This document shows, piece by piece, positions 42,764-52,167 of a DNA stretch of 64,000 nt. Within the stretch, counting starts at the first letter, position 1, and each line of letters begins with the position of its first letter. This DNA comes from Mycobacterium sp. 3519A (GTDB lineage: Bacteria; Actinomycetota; Actinomycetes; Mycobacteriales; Mycobacteriaceae), in NCBI RefSeq assembly GCF_900240945.1, contig NZ_OESG01000013.1, positions 1,116,001 through 1,180,000 on the forward strand. Direction: 5' to 3'. A program made the translations under genes and the position numbers. The notes under the pieces are model-generated. The model was not told the origin of the DNA. It was given only the letters and a program-made list of their open reading frames with translations, and did not search any database.

Positions 42764-44425
42764 TCACGACAACGACTCGTCCAACTCGCCCAGCGAGGCG
42801 ATCAGCGCGCTGTTCGCCGAGTAGTCGACCGGGCAGGCAATGACACTGACCGTGTCGTCGGCGAGTGCTTCGCGCAGGGTCGGTAACAGTTGCTCGGCCG
42901 CCGTGATTCGGTAGCCCTTCGCGCCGAAGCTCTCCGCATAGGCGACGAAGTCCGGATTCTTGAAGCGGGTATCGACGTTGTGGCCTATCTCGAGATCCAT
43001 CTTCCAGCTGATCAGGCCATAGGCGTTGTCCTCCCAGATCAGGATCACCATCGGTGTTCTCAGCCGTAGGGCCGTCTCGATCTCCTGGGAGTTCATCAGA
43101 AACGCTCCGTCGCCAGTGGCGACGAGCACCTTCGCGTCCGGCCGGGCGATCTTCGCCGCGATCGCTCCAGGCACTGTCCAGGCCATGGTCGAGAGCCCAT
43201 TGGAGATCAGGCAGGTGTTCGGCTCGTAGGTGGGGTACAGCCGTGCCATCCACATCTTCAGGGCACCGGTGTCCACGAGGACGATGTCGTTGCGTCGCAA
43301 GGCTGTTCGGGTGTCCGCGACAATGCGGGCCGGGGCCATCGGGAACCTGTCGTCGGCGCGGCCTCGTTCGAGTTCGCCGGCGAGCAACTCGCGGATCATC
43401 TCGTGCCCTGGTGAGGACGGCGGCTCGCGAGTCAATAGTTCTGCCAGCGCATCGAGGGTCCGGCCGATGTCGGCGTGCAAGCCGACCGCGACGTCGTAGT
43501 GGGCATCCACTTCGGCGGGGAAGCGGTGAATGTGGATGATCCTGGTGTCCCCGGAGGGATTGATCCGGACCGGATCGAATTCCTGCAATTCGTAGCCTAC
43601 GGCCACGATGACATCGGCCTGGTCGAAGCCGAAGTTGACGTAGTCATGGCGCATGAAACCGACCGCACCAAGCGCGAGCGGATGGTCGTCAGGCATCACG
43701 CCCTTGCCGTGAAACGTTGTGGCAACCGGGATATCGAGGGCTTCAGCAAACCGGCGCACGGCCTGTGAAGCTTCACCGCGAGCAGCCCCATGCCCTGCGA
43801 GCAGGATGGGATTGCGCGCGTTGCGAAGAATTTCCGAAGCACGCTGCAGCTGGGCGGCCGAGGGGTCGTCCGGTCGGGGGACGTTCACAGGCAACGGCCG
43901 GGAGTCGTCCGGGTAGGCGGCGTCTTCGACGTCCTCGGGGACTGCGAGGTAGACCGCCCCAGGGCGCTCGGTCTGGGCCAGCTTGAATGCTTTGCGGATC
44001 ATCTCCGGGACTGCTGGCGGTGTCGCGACAAGCGCCGACCACTTGGTCGCGGGTGTGAACATCGAGACGAGGTCAACCCCCTGGTGGGATTCCTTATAGC
44101 TGCGACGCATCCCTACCTGGGCCGAAACAGCAACTAGCGGAGTCGAATTCGTTGTTGCATCTGCGACACCGAGTAAGAGATTGATTGCCCCAGGGCCGAG
44201 GGTGGCTGAGCAGACACCGGCGCGGCCGGTCAATCTGCCGTAGACCTCCGCCATGAACGAGGCACCTTGCTCGTGTCGGGTCAGCACATACTCGATGGAC
44301 GACCTCGACAGAGCGTCGACCAACCGGATGTTCTCCTCACCCGGGATGCCGAAGACGTGTGTCACGCCCTCGTTCTCCAGGCATTCGACAATGAGATCGG
44401 CGGTCGTGCGACTTTGTTCGTCCAT
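42764..44425 (-). CDS. Catabolic acetolactate synthase-like TPP enzyme
   Basis: About 553 aa. Pyrimidine domain with FGIPGEENIRLVDAL and TRHEQGASFMAEVYGRLTG (catalytic Glu), then a central domain PILLAGHGAARGEASQAV, and PP domain ATGDGAFLMNSQEIETALRLRTPMVILIWEDNAYG. This matches the FAD-independent AlsS-type acetolactate synthases (pyruvate to 2-acetolactate), which have no small subunit. ATG 44425 (MDEQSRTTADLI) is preferred to the upstream in-frame ATG 44473. No acetolactate decarboxylase is nearby, so a different 2-oxoacid substrate is possible. Confidence 0.85.
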   Translation of the reverse strand: MDEQSRTTADLIVECLENEGVTHVFGIPGEENIRLVDALSRSSIEYVLTRHEQGASFMAEVYGRLTGRAGVCSATLGPGAINLLLGVADATTNSTPLVAVSAQVGMRRSYKESHQGVDLVSMFTPATKWSALVATPPAVPEMIRKAFKLAQTERPGAVYLAVPEDVEDAAYPDDSRPLPVNVPRPDDPSAAQLQRASEILRNARNPILLAGHGAARGEASQAVRRFAEALDIPVATTFHGKGVMPDDHPLALGAVGFMRHDYVNFGFDQADVIVAVGYELQEFDPVRINPSGDTRIIHIHRFPAEVDAHYDVAVGLHADIGRTLDALAELLTREPPSSPGHEMIRELLAGELERGRADDRFPMAPARIVADTRTALRRNDIVLVDTGALKMWMARLYPTYEPNTCLISNGLSTMAWTVPGAIAAKIARPDAKVLVATGDGAFLMNSQEIETALRLRTPMVILIWEDNAYGLISWKMDLEIGHNVDTRFKNPDFVAYAESFGAKGYRITAAEQLLPTLREALADDTVSVIACPVDYSANSALIASLGELDESLS

Positions 44426-44697
44426 TCGAGCGAGAGTAGCCGCGACCGCCTCGTCGCGGCTTGCCTTCGGCACGCGTCAACGACCCTGAGGTACCTCACG
44501 GAAACCCGGCCCACCGGCGTCGACCACTGAGTTGAAGCGGATGCGGGTTTCGAGTTCGCTGATAGCGTCGATCGCGCTAACCGGCTCAATCTTCGTCAAT
44601 CGCGGCAGAATTATCAGCGTCAGACGATGTTTGGGCGACCCACATACGTTGTAGTGGGTGGTGCTGAAGCATTGCGAACAAGACAAGGGAGACATGG

Positions 44698-44991
44698 ATG
44701 ACGGTCATCGTGACACTCGAACTGCAATTCAAGCCTGAGTCGGTCGCGGCTGCGCGTGACGTCATGGGTCAGGCGCTTCAAGTCACCCGCGGGTTCGACG
44801 GAAATAGTCGAACCGACGTCCTTGTCGATGAGGACGATGAGGCGCACTGGCTCATCTACGAGATCTGGGACACCGTCGAGCACGACGAGGCTTACCGCAG
44901 CTTTCGGGCCGGCGATGGCCGAATCACCGACCTGCCTCCCTTGCTCGCGGAGCCTCCCGTCAAGAAGCGATACGTCATCAGCGACGTCTGA
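44698..44991 (+). CDS. Antibiotic biosynthesis monooxygenase (ABM)-domain protein
   Basis: A 97-aa dimeric alpha-beta barrel protein: VIVTLELQFKPESVAAARDVMGQALQVTRGFDGNSRTDVLVDEDDEAHWLIYEIWDTVEHDEAYRSF. The ABM fold includes haem- and quinol-oxygenases and binding proteins. No cofactor residues allow assignment to a specific reaction. Start ATG 44698 follows AAGGGAGAC. Confidence 0.85.
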   Translation: MTVIVTLELQFKPESVAAARDVMGQALQVTRGFDGNSRTDVLVDEDDEAHWLIYEIWDTVEHDEAYRSFRAGDGRITDLPPLLAEPPVKKRYVISDV

Positions 44992-45057
44992 ACAAGGCCG
45001 TGTTCGATATGCGCGTTCGGGGTTCGGTGCATCGGTGCGTCTGCTCTTATTGGACTC

Positions 45058-45732
45058 ATGGGGTTGGGTTCCGTGGCAGATGTGCTCGCACGAATGCGTG
45101 TCATTGATTCGCAGGCGCCCGCGGGTGACGGCGTCGCCGTGTTCAATCGGGTCTATCTTCGGGTCACCGAAATGATCGCGGAGCGCTTGGCCTCCGGCGG
45201 TGTGTTCCACGACGACGCCTTCATCACCGATCTCGACGTGCGATTCGCCGATTACTGGTTCGAGGCTTACGACGCCCCCGGCGCGAAACCGAAGGCGTGG
45301 GCGCCGTTGTTCGCCGCACGTGCGAATCCCGGTTTATTGCCGATTCAATTCGCACTCGCAGGCATGAACGCGCACATTGAGCACGATCTGGCGCTCGCTG
45401 TGGTCACCACGTGCGCTGCGCGTCGGCTTACGCCCGAAAGCGCAGGTGTTCAGCAGGATTTCGACAAGGTCAACGAACTGCTCGCCAGCGTGGAGGCGGA
45501 GATCCGTCGGTCGTTTCTCACCGACGTCGAACAGTCCATCGACGACCACCTGGGACCGATCGCTCACTTGGTCACGTCGTGGAACATCGAAAAGGCACGC
45601 GACTTCGCCTGGTTGAGCGCGCAGACGCTGTGGGAGTTGCGCCGGACCCGCTACTTGTTCGACGCCTACGCCGCAACCCTGGCCCGCACCGTCGGAATGG
45701 GATCGCGGCTATTGCTGACCTCGCTCAACTAG
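45058..45732 (+). CDS. DUF5995 family protein
   Basis: A 224-aa mostly helical protein: VADVLARMRVID...GDGVAVFNRVYLRVTEMIAERL, FHDDAFITDLDVRFADYWFEAYDA, IQFALAGMNAHIEHDLALAVVTTC, and SWNIEKARDFAWLSAQTLWELR. GMNAHIEHDLALAV and the DFAW block are the DUF5995 signature. The conserved His/Asp/Glu pattern suggests a metal-binding helical bundle, but no function is known. Its end overlaps the convergent FdhF-like gene by 8 bp. Confidence 0.85.
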   Translation: MGLGSVADVLARMRVIDSQAPAGDGVAVFNRVYLRVTEMIAERLASGGVFHDDAFITDLDVRFADYWFEAYDAPGAKPKAWAPLFAARANPGLLPIQFALAGMNAHIEHDLALAVVTTCAARRLTPESAGVQQDFDKVNELLASVEAEIRRSFLTDVEQSIDDHLGPIAHLVTSWNIEKARDFAWLSAQTLWELRRTRYLFDAYAATLARTVGMGSRLLLTSLN

Positions 45733-47992
45733 CAGGCTCGAAGCGAACGAACACGCCCTTGGAGGTGGGGGTGTTGCTGATGTCGGCGACGCTGTCCAGC
45801 GGTACCAGCACATTGGTTTCCGGGTAGTACGACGCCGCCGAACCACGCGCTGCGGGATAGGCGACCACCCGGAAGTTCTCGGCTCGCCGTTCGACACCGT
45901 CGTCCCAGGTGCTCACCAGGTCGACCATCTGCCGGTCGACCAACCCGAGTTCCTCGATGTCGGCGGGGTTGATCAGCACGATGCGGCGACCGTTCTTGAT
46001 GCCGCGGTACCGGTCGTTCGGTGCGTACGGCACGGTGTTCCACTGGTCGTGGCTGCGCATCGTCTGCAACACCAGATGCCCTGCCGGAACCTGGATCCGG
46101 TCGAACGTATTGCAGGTGAACTGCGCCCTGCCCGACGCCGTGTTGAATCGGTGCTCGTTGACCGGGTTCGGCAGCCGGAACCCACCTGGCCGGCGCACCC
46201 GCTCGTTGAAGTCCTCGAAATCGGGCACCACGCGTGAGATCGCGTCGCGGATCATGTCGTAGTCGGATTCGAACTTCTCCCAGCCGATTTCGTGGGTGTC
46301 TCCCAGGGTGCGGCGGGCCAGTCGGCAGACGATCGCCACCTCGCTGAGGAGGTGCTCGGACGCGGGGGTGAGCCTGCCGCGGGACTGGTGCACGATGCTC
46401 ATCGAGTCTTCGACCGTGATGAACTGCTCGCCCGTCGCCTGGGCATCGCGGTCGCTGCGGCCGAGGGTGGGCAGGATCAGCGCCGTGTCACCGCACACGG
46501 CATGCGACATGTTCAGCTTCGTCGAGATGTGCACCGTCAGCCGGCAATTGCGCATCGCGCGTTCGGTCAACTCGCTGTCAGGGGTCGCGCGCACGAAATT
46601 GCCTGCGAAGCCGACGAACACCTTGGCCCGGCCGTCGCGCATGGCCCTGATCGAGTCCACCGCGTCGAGGCCGTGGTGCGTCGGGGGAGCGAAGCCGAAC
46701 TCCCGCTCGAGCGCATCGAGGAACGACTGAGGCATCTTTTCCCAGATGCCCATCGTGCGGTCGCCCTGGACGTTGCTGTGACCGCGAACCGGGCACACCC
46801 CCGCGCCCGGGCGGCCCAGGTTTCCGCGCAGCATTAGGAAGTTCACGATCTCGCGCACGGTCGCCACACCGTGCTTCTGCTGGGTGACGCCCATCGCCCA
46901 GCACACGATGACCTTCGAGCTGGCGAGCACCCGATCGACGACCTGCTGGATCTCCTGCTGCGAAAGACCGGTCGCGTCAAGCACATCCGGCCAGGAGATC
47001 TGTCGTGCGTGGGCGGCGAACTCCGCGAAACCCGTGGTGTGGGTGTCGATGAAATCGGAATCCAGCACCATTCCCGGCGCGTCGTCTTCGGCCTTCAACA
47101 GCAGCGCGTTGATGGCCTGAAACAGCGCCAGGTCGCCACACGGCTTGATGTGCAGGAACTGATCGGCGATCGCGGTGCCGCGGCCCAGGATTCCCCTGGC
47201 CTTCTGCGGATTCTTGAACCGGATCAGTCCCGCTTCGGGCAACGGGTTCACCGCGATCACGTGTCCGCCGTTGCGTTTGGTTTCTTCCAGCGCCGACAGC
47301 ATCCGAGGCATGTTGGTCCCCGGGTTGAGTCCCACCGCCAGCACCAGGTCGGCGGTTTCGAGGTCCTCGAGGCTCACACTGCCCTTGCCGATTCCCAGCG
47401 TCTCACTCAGTCCGGCGCCGCTGGATTCGTGGCACATGTTCGAACAGTCGGGCAGATTGTTGGTGCCGTACGCCCGTGCGAACAGTTGCAGCAGAAACGC
47501 CGCCTCGTTGCTGAGCCTGCCCGAGGTGTAGAACAGCGCCTCGTCGGGTGAATCCAGCCCGCGCAACTCGGTGGCCATAACGTCGAAGGCACCGTCCCAG
47601 TCGATCGGCTCGTAGTGGTCGGATCCGGGCCGCTTCACCATCGGCTCGGTCAACCGGCCCTGTTTGTTGAGCCACATGTCCGACTTCGTGGCCAGTTCGG
47701 AGATCGAGTGCTCGCGGAAGAACTCTCGGGTTATCCGGCGGGTGGTCGCCTCGTCGTTGATGTGTTTGGCGCCGTTCTCGCAGTACTCGTTGCGGTGCCG
47801 CTTACCGGCCTCAGGCTCCGGCCATGCACAGCCCGGGCAGTCGATGCCGTCAGCCTGATTGATGCTCAGCAGGTTGAGCGTCGTCCGCACCAGCGAAGTC
47901 TGCTCCAGCGAGTACTCCAGCGCGTGCATGACCGCAGGCACTCCGGCTGCTGACTTCTTGGGCGGCTTGACCTTCGGGTTCTCGACGCCCAT
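45725..47992 (-). CDS. FdhF/YdeP-family molybdopterin oxidoreductase
   Basis: About 755 aa, the alpha-subunit-only molybdopterin-guanine-dinucleotide enzymes called YdeP/FdhF-like. A CPGCAWPEP motif replaces the four-Cys Fe-S site of true formate dehydrogenases. The Mo-bisMGD binding stretches follow: DWDGAFDVMATEL, YTSGRLSNEAAFLLQLFARAYGTNNLPDCSNMCHESS, LVLAVGLNPGTNMPRM, RGHSNVQGDRTMG and MRSHDQWNTVPY. No Sec codon is evident. YdeP homologues are linked to acid resistance; substrate unknown. The start ATG 47992 (MGVENPKVK) is the best guess. Confidence 0.85.
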   Translation of the reverse strand: MGVENPKVKPPKKSAAGVPAVMHALEYSLEQTSLVRTTLNLLSINQADGIDCPGCAWPEPEAGKRHRNEYCENGAKHINDEATTRRITREFFREHSISELATKSDMWLNKQGRLTEPMVKRPGSDHYEPIDWDGAFDVMATELRGLDSPDEALFYTSGRLSNEAAFLLQLFARAYGTNNLPDCSNMCHESSGAGLSETLGIGKGSVSLEDLETADLVLAVGLNPGTNMPRMLSALEETKRNGGHVIAVNPLPEAGLIRFKNPQKARGILGRGTAIADQFLHIKPCGDLALFQAINALLLKAEDDAPGMVLDSDFIDTHTTGFAEFAAHARQISWPDVLDATGLSQQEIQQVVDRVLASSKVIVCWAMGVTQQKHGVATVREIVNFLMLRGNLGRPGAGVCPVRGHSNVQGDRTMGIWEKMPQSFLDALEREFGFAPPTHHGLDAVDSIRAMRDGRAKVFVGFAGNFVRATPDSELTERAMRNCRLTVHISTKLNMSHAVCGDTALILPTLGRSDRDAQATGEQFITVEDSMSIVHQSRGRLTPASEHLLSEVAIVCRLARRTLGDTHEIGWEKFESDYDMIRDAISRVVPDFEDFNERVRRPGGFRLPNPVNEHRFNTASGRAQFTCNTFDRIQVPAGHLVLQTMRSHDQWNTVPYAPNDRYRGIKNGRRIVLINPADIEELGLVDRQMVDLVSTWDDGVERRAENFRVVAYPAARGSAASYYPETNVLVPLDSVADISNTPTSKGVFVRFEPAS

Positions 47993-48123
47993 GTGTTCAG
48001 TTGCCTTTCGTGCTCGCGCGGACAAGCCGACTCTCGTTGCTGCCCTTCATCATTGCGGGCTGCGCCCACAGCCGTCCAACAGAAATCTGTTACCGGCCGA
48101 TAGCGAGATGTTATCAGCGCCGC

Positions 48124-49548
48124 TCAGAGGACCTTCAATTCCTCCGCGACCTCGGTGACCGACTTCTTGGCGTCGCCGAACAGCATGGTGGTGCCGTCGG
48201 CGTAGAACAGCGGGTTCTCGATGCCCGCGAAGCCGGAGTTCATCGAGCGCTTGAGCACGATGACCGACTTGGACTGGTCGACGTTGAGGATCGGCATGCC
48301 GTGGATCGGACTCGACGGATCGTTGCGCGCCGCCGGGTTGGTGACGTCGTTGGCGCCGATGACGATCGTAACGTCGGTCCTGCCGAATTCGTCGTTGATG
48401 TCGTCCATTTCCTTCATCGCGTCGTATTCGACGTCAGCCTCGGCCAGCAGCACGTTCATGTGCCCTGGCATCCGCCCCGCGACCGGATGGATCGCGTACT
48501 TCACCGGCACGCCGCGCTGTTCGAGCATGCCCGCGAGGTCCTTGACGGCGTGCTGGGCCTGCGCGACGGCCAGTCCGTAGCCGGGCACCACGATGACCTG
48601 GTTGGCGTAGGCCATCTGGATCGCGGCGTCGGCCGCCGAGGTGGCCTTGACCACCTTGTCGGTGCCGTCGTCGCTCGATGCCGCCATGCCGCCGCCGCCG
48701 AAGCCGCCTGCGACGATCGCCGGGATGGAGCGGTTCATCGCCTTAGCCATCAGGTTGGTCAGGATCGAACCAGAGGCGCCGACGATCATGCCCGCCACGA
48801 TCATCGCGGTGTTGTCCAGTGCCAAACCTGCTGCCGCAGCGGACAATCCGGTCAGCGCGTTGAGCAACGAGATCACCACCGGCATATCGGCGCCGCCGAT
48901 CGGCAGCACCACCATCAAGCCGAGGACACCCGCGGCGACGAGCAGTCCGACCATCCACCACAGCGATGCGCCACCGCTTCCCGGATGCGCGGCCAGGCCG
49001 ATCGCGATCGCGGCGGCGACCGCGCCCGCGAGCAGCAACAGGTTGAACGGCTGCTGTGCCTTGCCGATACCGATCGGGCGGCCCGGCAGCACCTCCTGCA
49101 GCTTGCCGAACGCGATGATCGAACCCCAGAACGACACCGAGCCGATGATCGCGGCGAACAGTGAGGCCACCACGATGTGCACGGTCGGCGACTCCCCGTG
49201 CTGGAAATCCGAAAAGCCCGCGGTGTCAATGAATTCCGACAGCGCGATCAGCGCCACCGTGCCGCCACCGACCCCGTTGAACAGGGCGACCAGCTGCGGC
49301 ATCGCGGTCATCTTCGTCATCCGGGCCGGCGGCACCCCGAGTGCCACCCCGAGCAGGAGGCCGGCGATGATCAGGCCCCAGTTCTCGCTGTGCCGGATCG
49401 CGATCAGCGTCGCGAGGACCGCGACGGCCATCCCCGCACCCGCGATCCAGTTGCCGCGCACCGCGGTCTTGGGTCCGGTCAACCCCATCAGGCCGTAGAT
49501 GAACATCGCGAACGCGATGATGTACAGCACTGTGACGAGATAGTTCAT
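48124..49548 (-). CDS. pntB: NAD(P) transhydrogenase beta subunit
   Basis: A 474-aa protein with nine or more transmembrane helices and a C-terminal NADP(H)-binding domain: VIVVPGYGLAVAQAQHAVKDLAGMLEQRGVPVKYAIHPVAGRMPGHMNVLLAEADV is diagnostic. It couples hydride transfer between NADH and NADP+ to proton inflow. It overlaps pntAB by 4 bp. Together with PntAA and PntAB it forms the complete three-subunit bacterial enzyme. Confidence 0.96.
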   Translation of the reverse strand: MNYLVTVLYIIAFAMFIYGLMGLTGPKTAVRGNWIAGAGMAVAVLATLIAIRHSENWGLIIAGLLLGVALGVPPARMTKMTAMPQLVALFNGVGGGTVALIALSEFIDTAGFSDFQHGESPTVHIVVASLFAAIIGSVSFWGSIIAFGKLQEVLPGRPIGIGKAQQPFNLLLLAGAVAAAIAIGLAAHPGSGGASLWWMVGLLVAAGVLGLMVVLPIGGADMPVVISLLNALTGLSAAAAGLALDNTAMIVAGMIVGASGSILTNLMAKAMNRSIPAIVAGGFGGGGMAASSDDGTDKVVKATSAADAAIQMAYANQVIVVPGYGLAVAQAQHAVKDLAGMLEQRGVPVKYAIHPVAGRMPGHMNVLLAEADVEYDAMKEMDDINDEFGRTDVTIVIGANDVTNPAARNDPSSPIHGMPILNVDQSKSVIVLKRSMNSGFAGIENPLFYADGTTMLFGDAKKSVTEVAEELKVL

Positions 49549-49871
49549 CGCGCTTGCCCATTCGTTCCCACGGCGGAGGCCGGCTTCTTACCTTTGAACA
49601 TGCCCAGCATCCGGTCGGTCACCACGAAGCCGCCGACCACGTTGAGCGTGCCGAACACGACCGCGACGAACAGGATGACCTGCTCGGCGAGGTTGGGGTG
49701 CTCGACGCGGCCGAGCACCACCAGCGCACCGATCAGCACGATGCCGTGAATTGCGTTGGTGCCCGACATCAACGGGGTGTGCAAGGTGTTGGGCACCTTG
49801 GAGATCACCGAGAACCCGACGAACCCTGACAACACCAGGATCGCCAGATTGGCCAACAACTGGTCGTACAT
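49545..49871 (-). CDS. pntAB: NAD(P) transhydrogenase alpha subunit, membrane part
   Basis: A 108-aa protein with three to four hydrophobic helices (LLANLAILVLSGFVGFSVI, IHGIVLIGALVVLG, VILFVAVVFGTLNVVGGFVV) and VPNTLHTPLMSGTNAIHG. It corresponds to the C-terminal membrane part of E. coli PntA, separate here as in many actinobacteria and alphaproteobacteria. It sits between pntAA and pntB. Confidence 0.95.
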   Translation of the reverse strand: MYDQLLANLAILVLSGFVGFSVISKVPNTLHTPLMSGTNAIHGIVLIGALVVLGRVEHPNLAEQVILFVAVVFGTLNVVGGFVVTDRMLGMFKGKKPASAVGTNGQAR

Positions 49872-49872
49872 C

Positions 49873-50952
49873 TCAGTTGGTCTCCTCACGTGTGACGCAC
49901 GAAGCAGCCACGACTTCGTCTTCGAAATCCGGTGCCACTTCGCCGTCCTTGATCAACAGCTCGAGCAGCGACGCAATGTTCTTGGCGTACAACTCGCTGG
50001 CGTGTTCGGGCATGGTGGCAGGCAGGTTCAGCGGCGACGCGATCGTCACATCGTGTTTGACGACGGTCTGGCCGGGTTCGGTCAGCTCGCAGTTGCCGCC
50101 GGTCTCACCGGCCAGGTCGACCACCACACTGCCCGGCTTCATACCGCGCACCGCGGCCGCCGTGACCAGCCGGGGCGCGGGCCTGCCGGGAACCAGGGCG
50201 GTGGTGATGACGACATCGAACCCCGTGATCGCCTTCTCCAGCGCGTCCTGCTGCTGGGCCCGCTCGGCCTCGGTGAGTTCGCGCGCGTAGCCGCCCTCTC
50301 CGGCGGCGTCAATGCCGAGGTCAAGCCACTGTGCACCGACCGAGCGCACCTGATCGGCGACTTCGGGCCGCACGTCGTAGCCCGTGGTCTTGCCGCCGAG
50401 CCGCTTGGCCGTCGCCAACGCCTGCAGACCGGCCACACCGACACCGAGCACCAGCACGGTGGCCGGCTTCACGGTGCCCGCCGCGGTGGTCAGCATCGGG
50501 AAGAAGCGGGTGGCCTCCGAGGCCGCCACCAACACGGCCTTATAACCGGCGACGTTGGCCTGCGATGACAATGCATCCATCGCCTGTGCGCGGGAGATCC
50601 GTGGAATCGCTTCCATGGCAAAGCCTGTGACGCCCGCGAGCCGCAGATCCTCGGCAACCTCGGGATGTGTGCGGGGCGCCAGGAAGCCCACGATCGTGGA
50701 TTCGGGCTTCAGCAGCGCGATTTCGTCCTTGGTCGGCGGGTTGACCTTCACCACCAGATCGGCGGGCCATGGGTCACCGATCGTGGCGCCCGCGCGTTCG
50801 TACTGTTCGTCAGGAATCAAAGCCCCTGTGCCGGCGCCACTTTCGACGACGACGTCGAGGCCTGCAGCGCGCAGTTTCTCGACGACCTTGGGGACCAGCG
50901 CGACACGGCGTTCATCTGCCGCGGTCTCGCGCGGCACTCCGATCAGCGTCAT
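49873..50952 (-). CDS. pntAA: NAD(P) transhydrogenase alpha subunit, NAD-binding part
   Basis: A 359-aa soluble subunit similar to alanine dehydrogenase: MTLIGVPRETAADERRVALVPKVVEKL, RISRAQAMDALSSQANVAGYKAVL, and the NAD loop VLVLGVGVAGLQALATAKRLGGKTTGYDVRPEVADQVRSVGA. GAGGAAT directly before ATG 50952 fits a ribosome site; the frame extends far upstream but without homology. It binds NAD(H) outside the membrane on the cytoplasmic side. It is divergent to panE with two CATAC-type palindromes between. Confidence 0.95.
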   Translation of the reverse strand: MTLIGVPRETAADERRVALVPKVVEKLRAAGLDVVVESGAGTGALIPDEQYERAGATIGDPWPADLVVKVNPPTKDEIALLKPESTIVGFLAPRTHPEVAEDLRLAGVTGFAMEAIPRISRAQAMDALSSQANVAGYKAVLVAASEATRFFPMLTTAAGTVKPATVLVLGVGVAGLQALATAKRLGGKTTGYDVRPEVADQVRSVGAQWLDLGIDAAGEGGYARELTEAERAQQQDALEKAITGFDVVITTALVPGRPAPRLVTAAAVRGMKPGSVVVDLAGETGGNCELTEPGQTVVKHDVTIASPLNLPATMPEHASELYAKNIASLLELLIKDGEVAPDFEDEVVAASCVTREETN

Positions 50953-51042
50953 ATTCCTCTTCCTGGCTGTGGCCGGGCAGAAAGTTCGTACGCCGATAAC
51001 GGCGACGCCCAGGCGCGGACCATTGCCACAGTAAAGGAGATC

Positions 51043-51055
51043 GCATACTGTATGC
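51043..51055. promoter_or_regulatory. Palindromic operator candidate, pntAA side
   Basis: GCATACtGTATGC is a perfect 6-bp inverted repeat in the divergent pntAA/panE promoter region. A related CATACaGTATC occurs at 51105-51115. Confidence 0.55.
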
Positions 51056-51104
51056 AACCAGATCCGAGGAACCCGCACGGCTGTCGTGGCCGCGCGTGGC
51101 TGTA

Positions 51105-51115
51105 CATACAGTATC
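51105..51115. promoter_or_regulatory. Second CATAC-n-GTAT operator candidate, panE side
   Basis: CATACaGTATC shares the ATAC-N-GTAT core with the site at 51043. It lies 20 bp before the panE start and would overlap its promoter. Confidence 0.5.
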
Positions 51116-51134
51116 CACAGGCAGGAGTGTCGCC

Positions 51135-52154
51135 ATGAAGATTGCAGTCGTCGGGGCCGGAGCAATTGGCGCGTACTGGGGCGCTTCGCTGCACCGAGGC
51201 GGTGCTGAGGTCCACCTGATCGCACGCAACGAGCATCTGCGGGCCATGCGGGAGAACGGGGTGCAGGTGCTCAGCCCGCGCGGCGACTTCGTGGCGCACC
51301 CGCACGCCACCGACGATCCCGCCGAGATCGGCCCCGTCGACTATGTCTTCCTCGGGCTCAAGGCGCACAGCTATCCCTCCTGTGGTCCGCTGGTGCAGCC
51401 GCTGCTGGGTGAGCACACCGCAGTCCTGCCCGCGCAGAACGGAATTCCGTGGTGGTACTTCCATCAACTGCCCGGGCCGTACGAGGGCCGCCGCATCGAA
51501 GCCGTTGATCCGGGCGGGGCCACCAGTGCCGTGCTGAAACCGGAGAGGGCGATCGGCTGTGTGGTCTATCCGGCGACGACGATCGAGGCGCCGGGCGTGA
51601 TCCGGCATCTCGAGGGCACCCGGTTCTCGATCGGCGAGCCGTCCGGGGAGATCTCGCAACGCTGTAAAGACCTGAGCGACGCGATGATTGCCGGCGGACT
51701 GAAGGCGCCGGTCGAGGCGAACCTGCGCGACGACATCTGGATCAAGCTGATGGGCAACGTCGCGTTCAATCCGCTGAGCGCGCTCACCAGGGCCACCATG
51801 GTCGAGATCTGCCAGAACCCCAACACCCGCACGATCGTCACCCAGCTGATGGAGGAGACGCTCGACATCGCGGCCAGAGTCGGTAGTACACCGGACATTT
51901 CGATCGAGAAGCGGCTGCGCGGCGCGGAGAACGTCGGCCACCACAAGACGTCCATGCTGCAGGACCTCGAGGCCGGTAAGCAGCTGGAGCTCGACGCCAT
52001 CGTCACCGCGGTGGTGGAGATGGCCGACCTCACCGGCGCCCCCGCGCCGACGCTTCGCACCGTGCACGCCGCCGCCGACCTCCTTGCCCAGACCTGCGCG
52101 CCTGCGACGTCGCATGCCGCCGTTGTCCCGCAGCCCGAACCCGCGCTGCGCTGA
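51135..52154 (+). CDS. 2-dehydropantoate 2-reductase family protein
   Basis: A 339-aa ApbA/PanE-type ketoacid reductase: KIAVVGAGAIGAYWGASLHRGGAEVHLIAR (NADPH loop), VFLGLKAHSYPS, AQNGIPWWYFH, then the C-terminal helical domain with the catalytic Lys region DDIWIKLMGNVAFNPLSAL. It reduces a 2-oxoacid; ketopantoate reduction for CoA synthesis is the best-known reaction, but many paralogues use other substrates. AGGAG lies 8 nt before ATG 51135. It is followed by pyruvate kinase with a 13-bp gap. Confidence 0.88.
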   Translation: MKIAVVGAGAIGAYWGASLHRGGAEVHLIARNEHLRAMRENGVQVLSPRGDFVAHPHATDDPAEIGPVDYVFLGLKAHSYPSCGPLVQPLLGEHTAVLPAQNGIPWWYFHQLPGPYEGRRIEAVDPGGATSAVLKPERAIGCVVYPATTIEAPGVIRHLEGTRFSIGEPSGEISQRCKDLSDAMIAGGLKAPVEANLRDDIWIKLMGNVAFNPLSALTRATMVEICQNPNTRTIVTQLMEETLDIAARVGSTPDISIEKRLRGAENVGHHKTSMLQDLEAGKQLELDAIVTAVVEMADLTGAPAPTLRTVHAAADLLAQTCAPATSHAAVVPQPEPALR

Positions 52155-52167
52155 CGAGAGGAACATC

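Noticed and set aside
45725..47992. True formate dehydrogenase alpha subunit with selenocysteine
   Set aside because: No in-frame TGA or Fe-S four-Cys motif; CPGC places it in the YdeP-like group.
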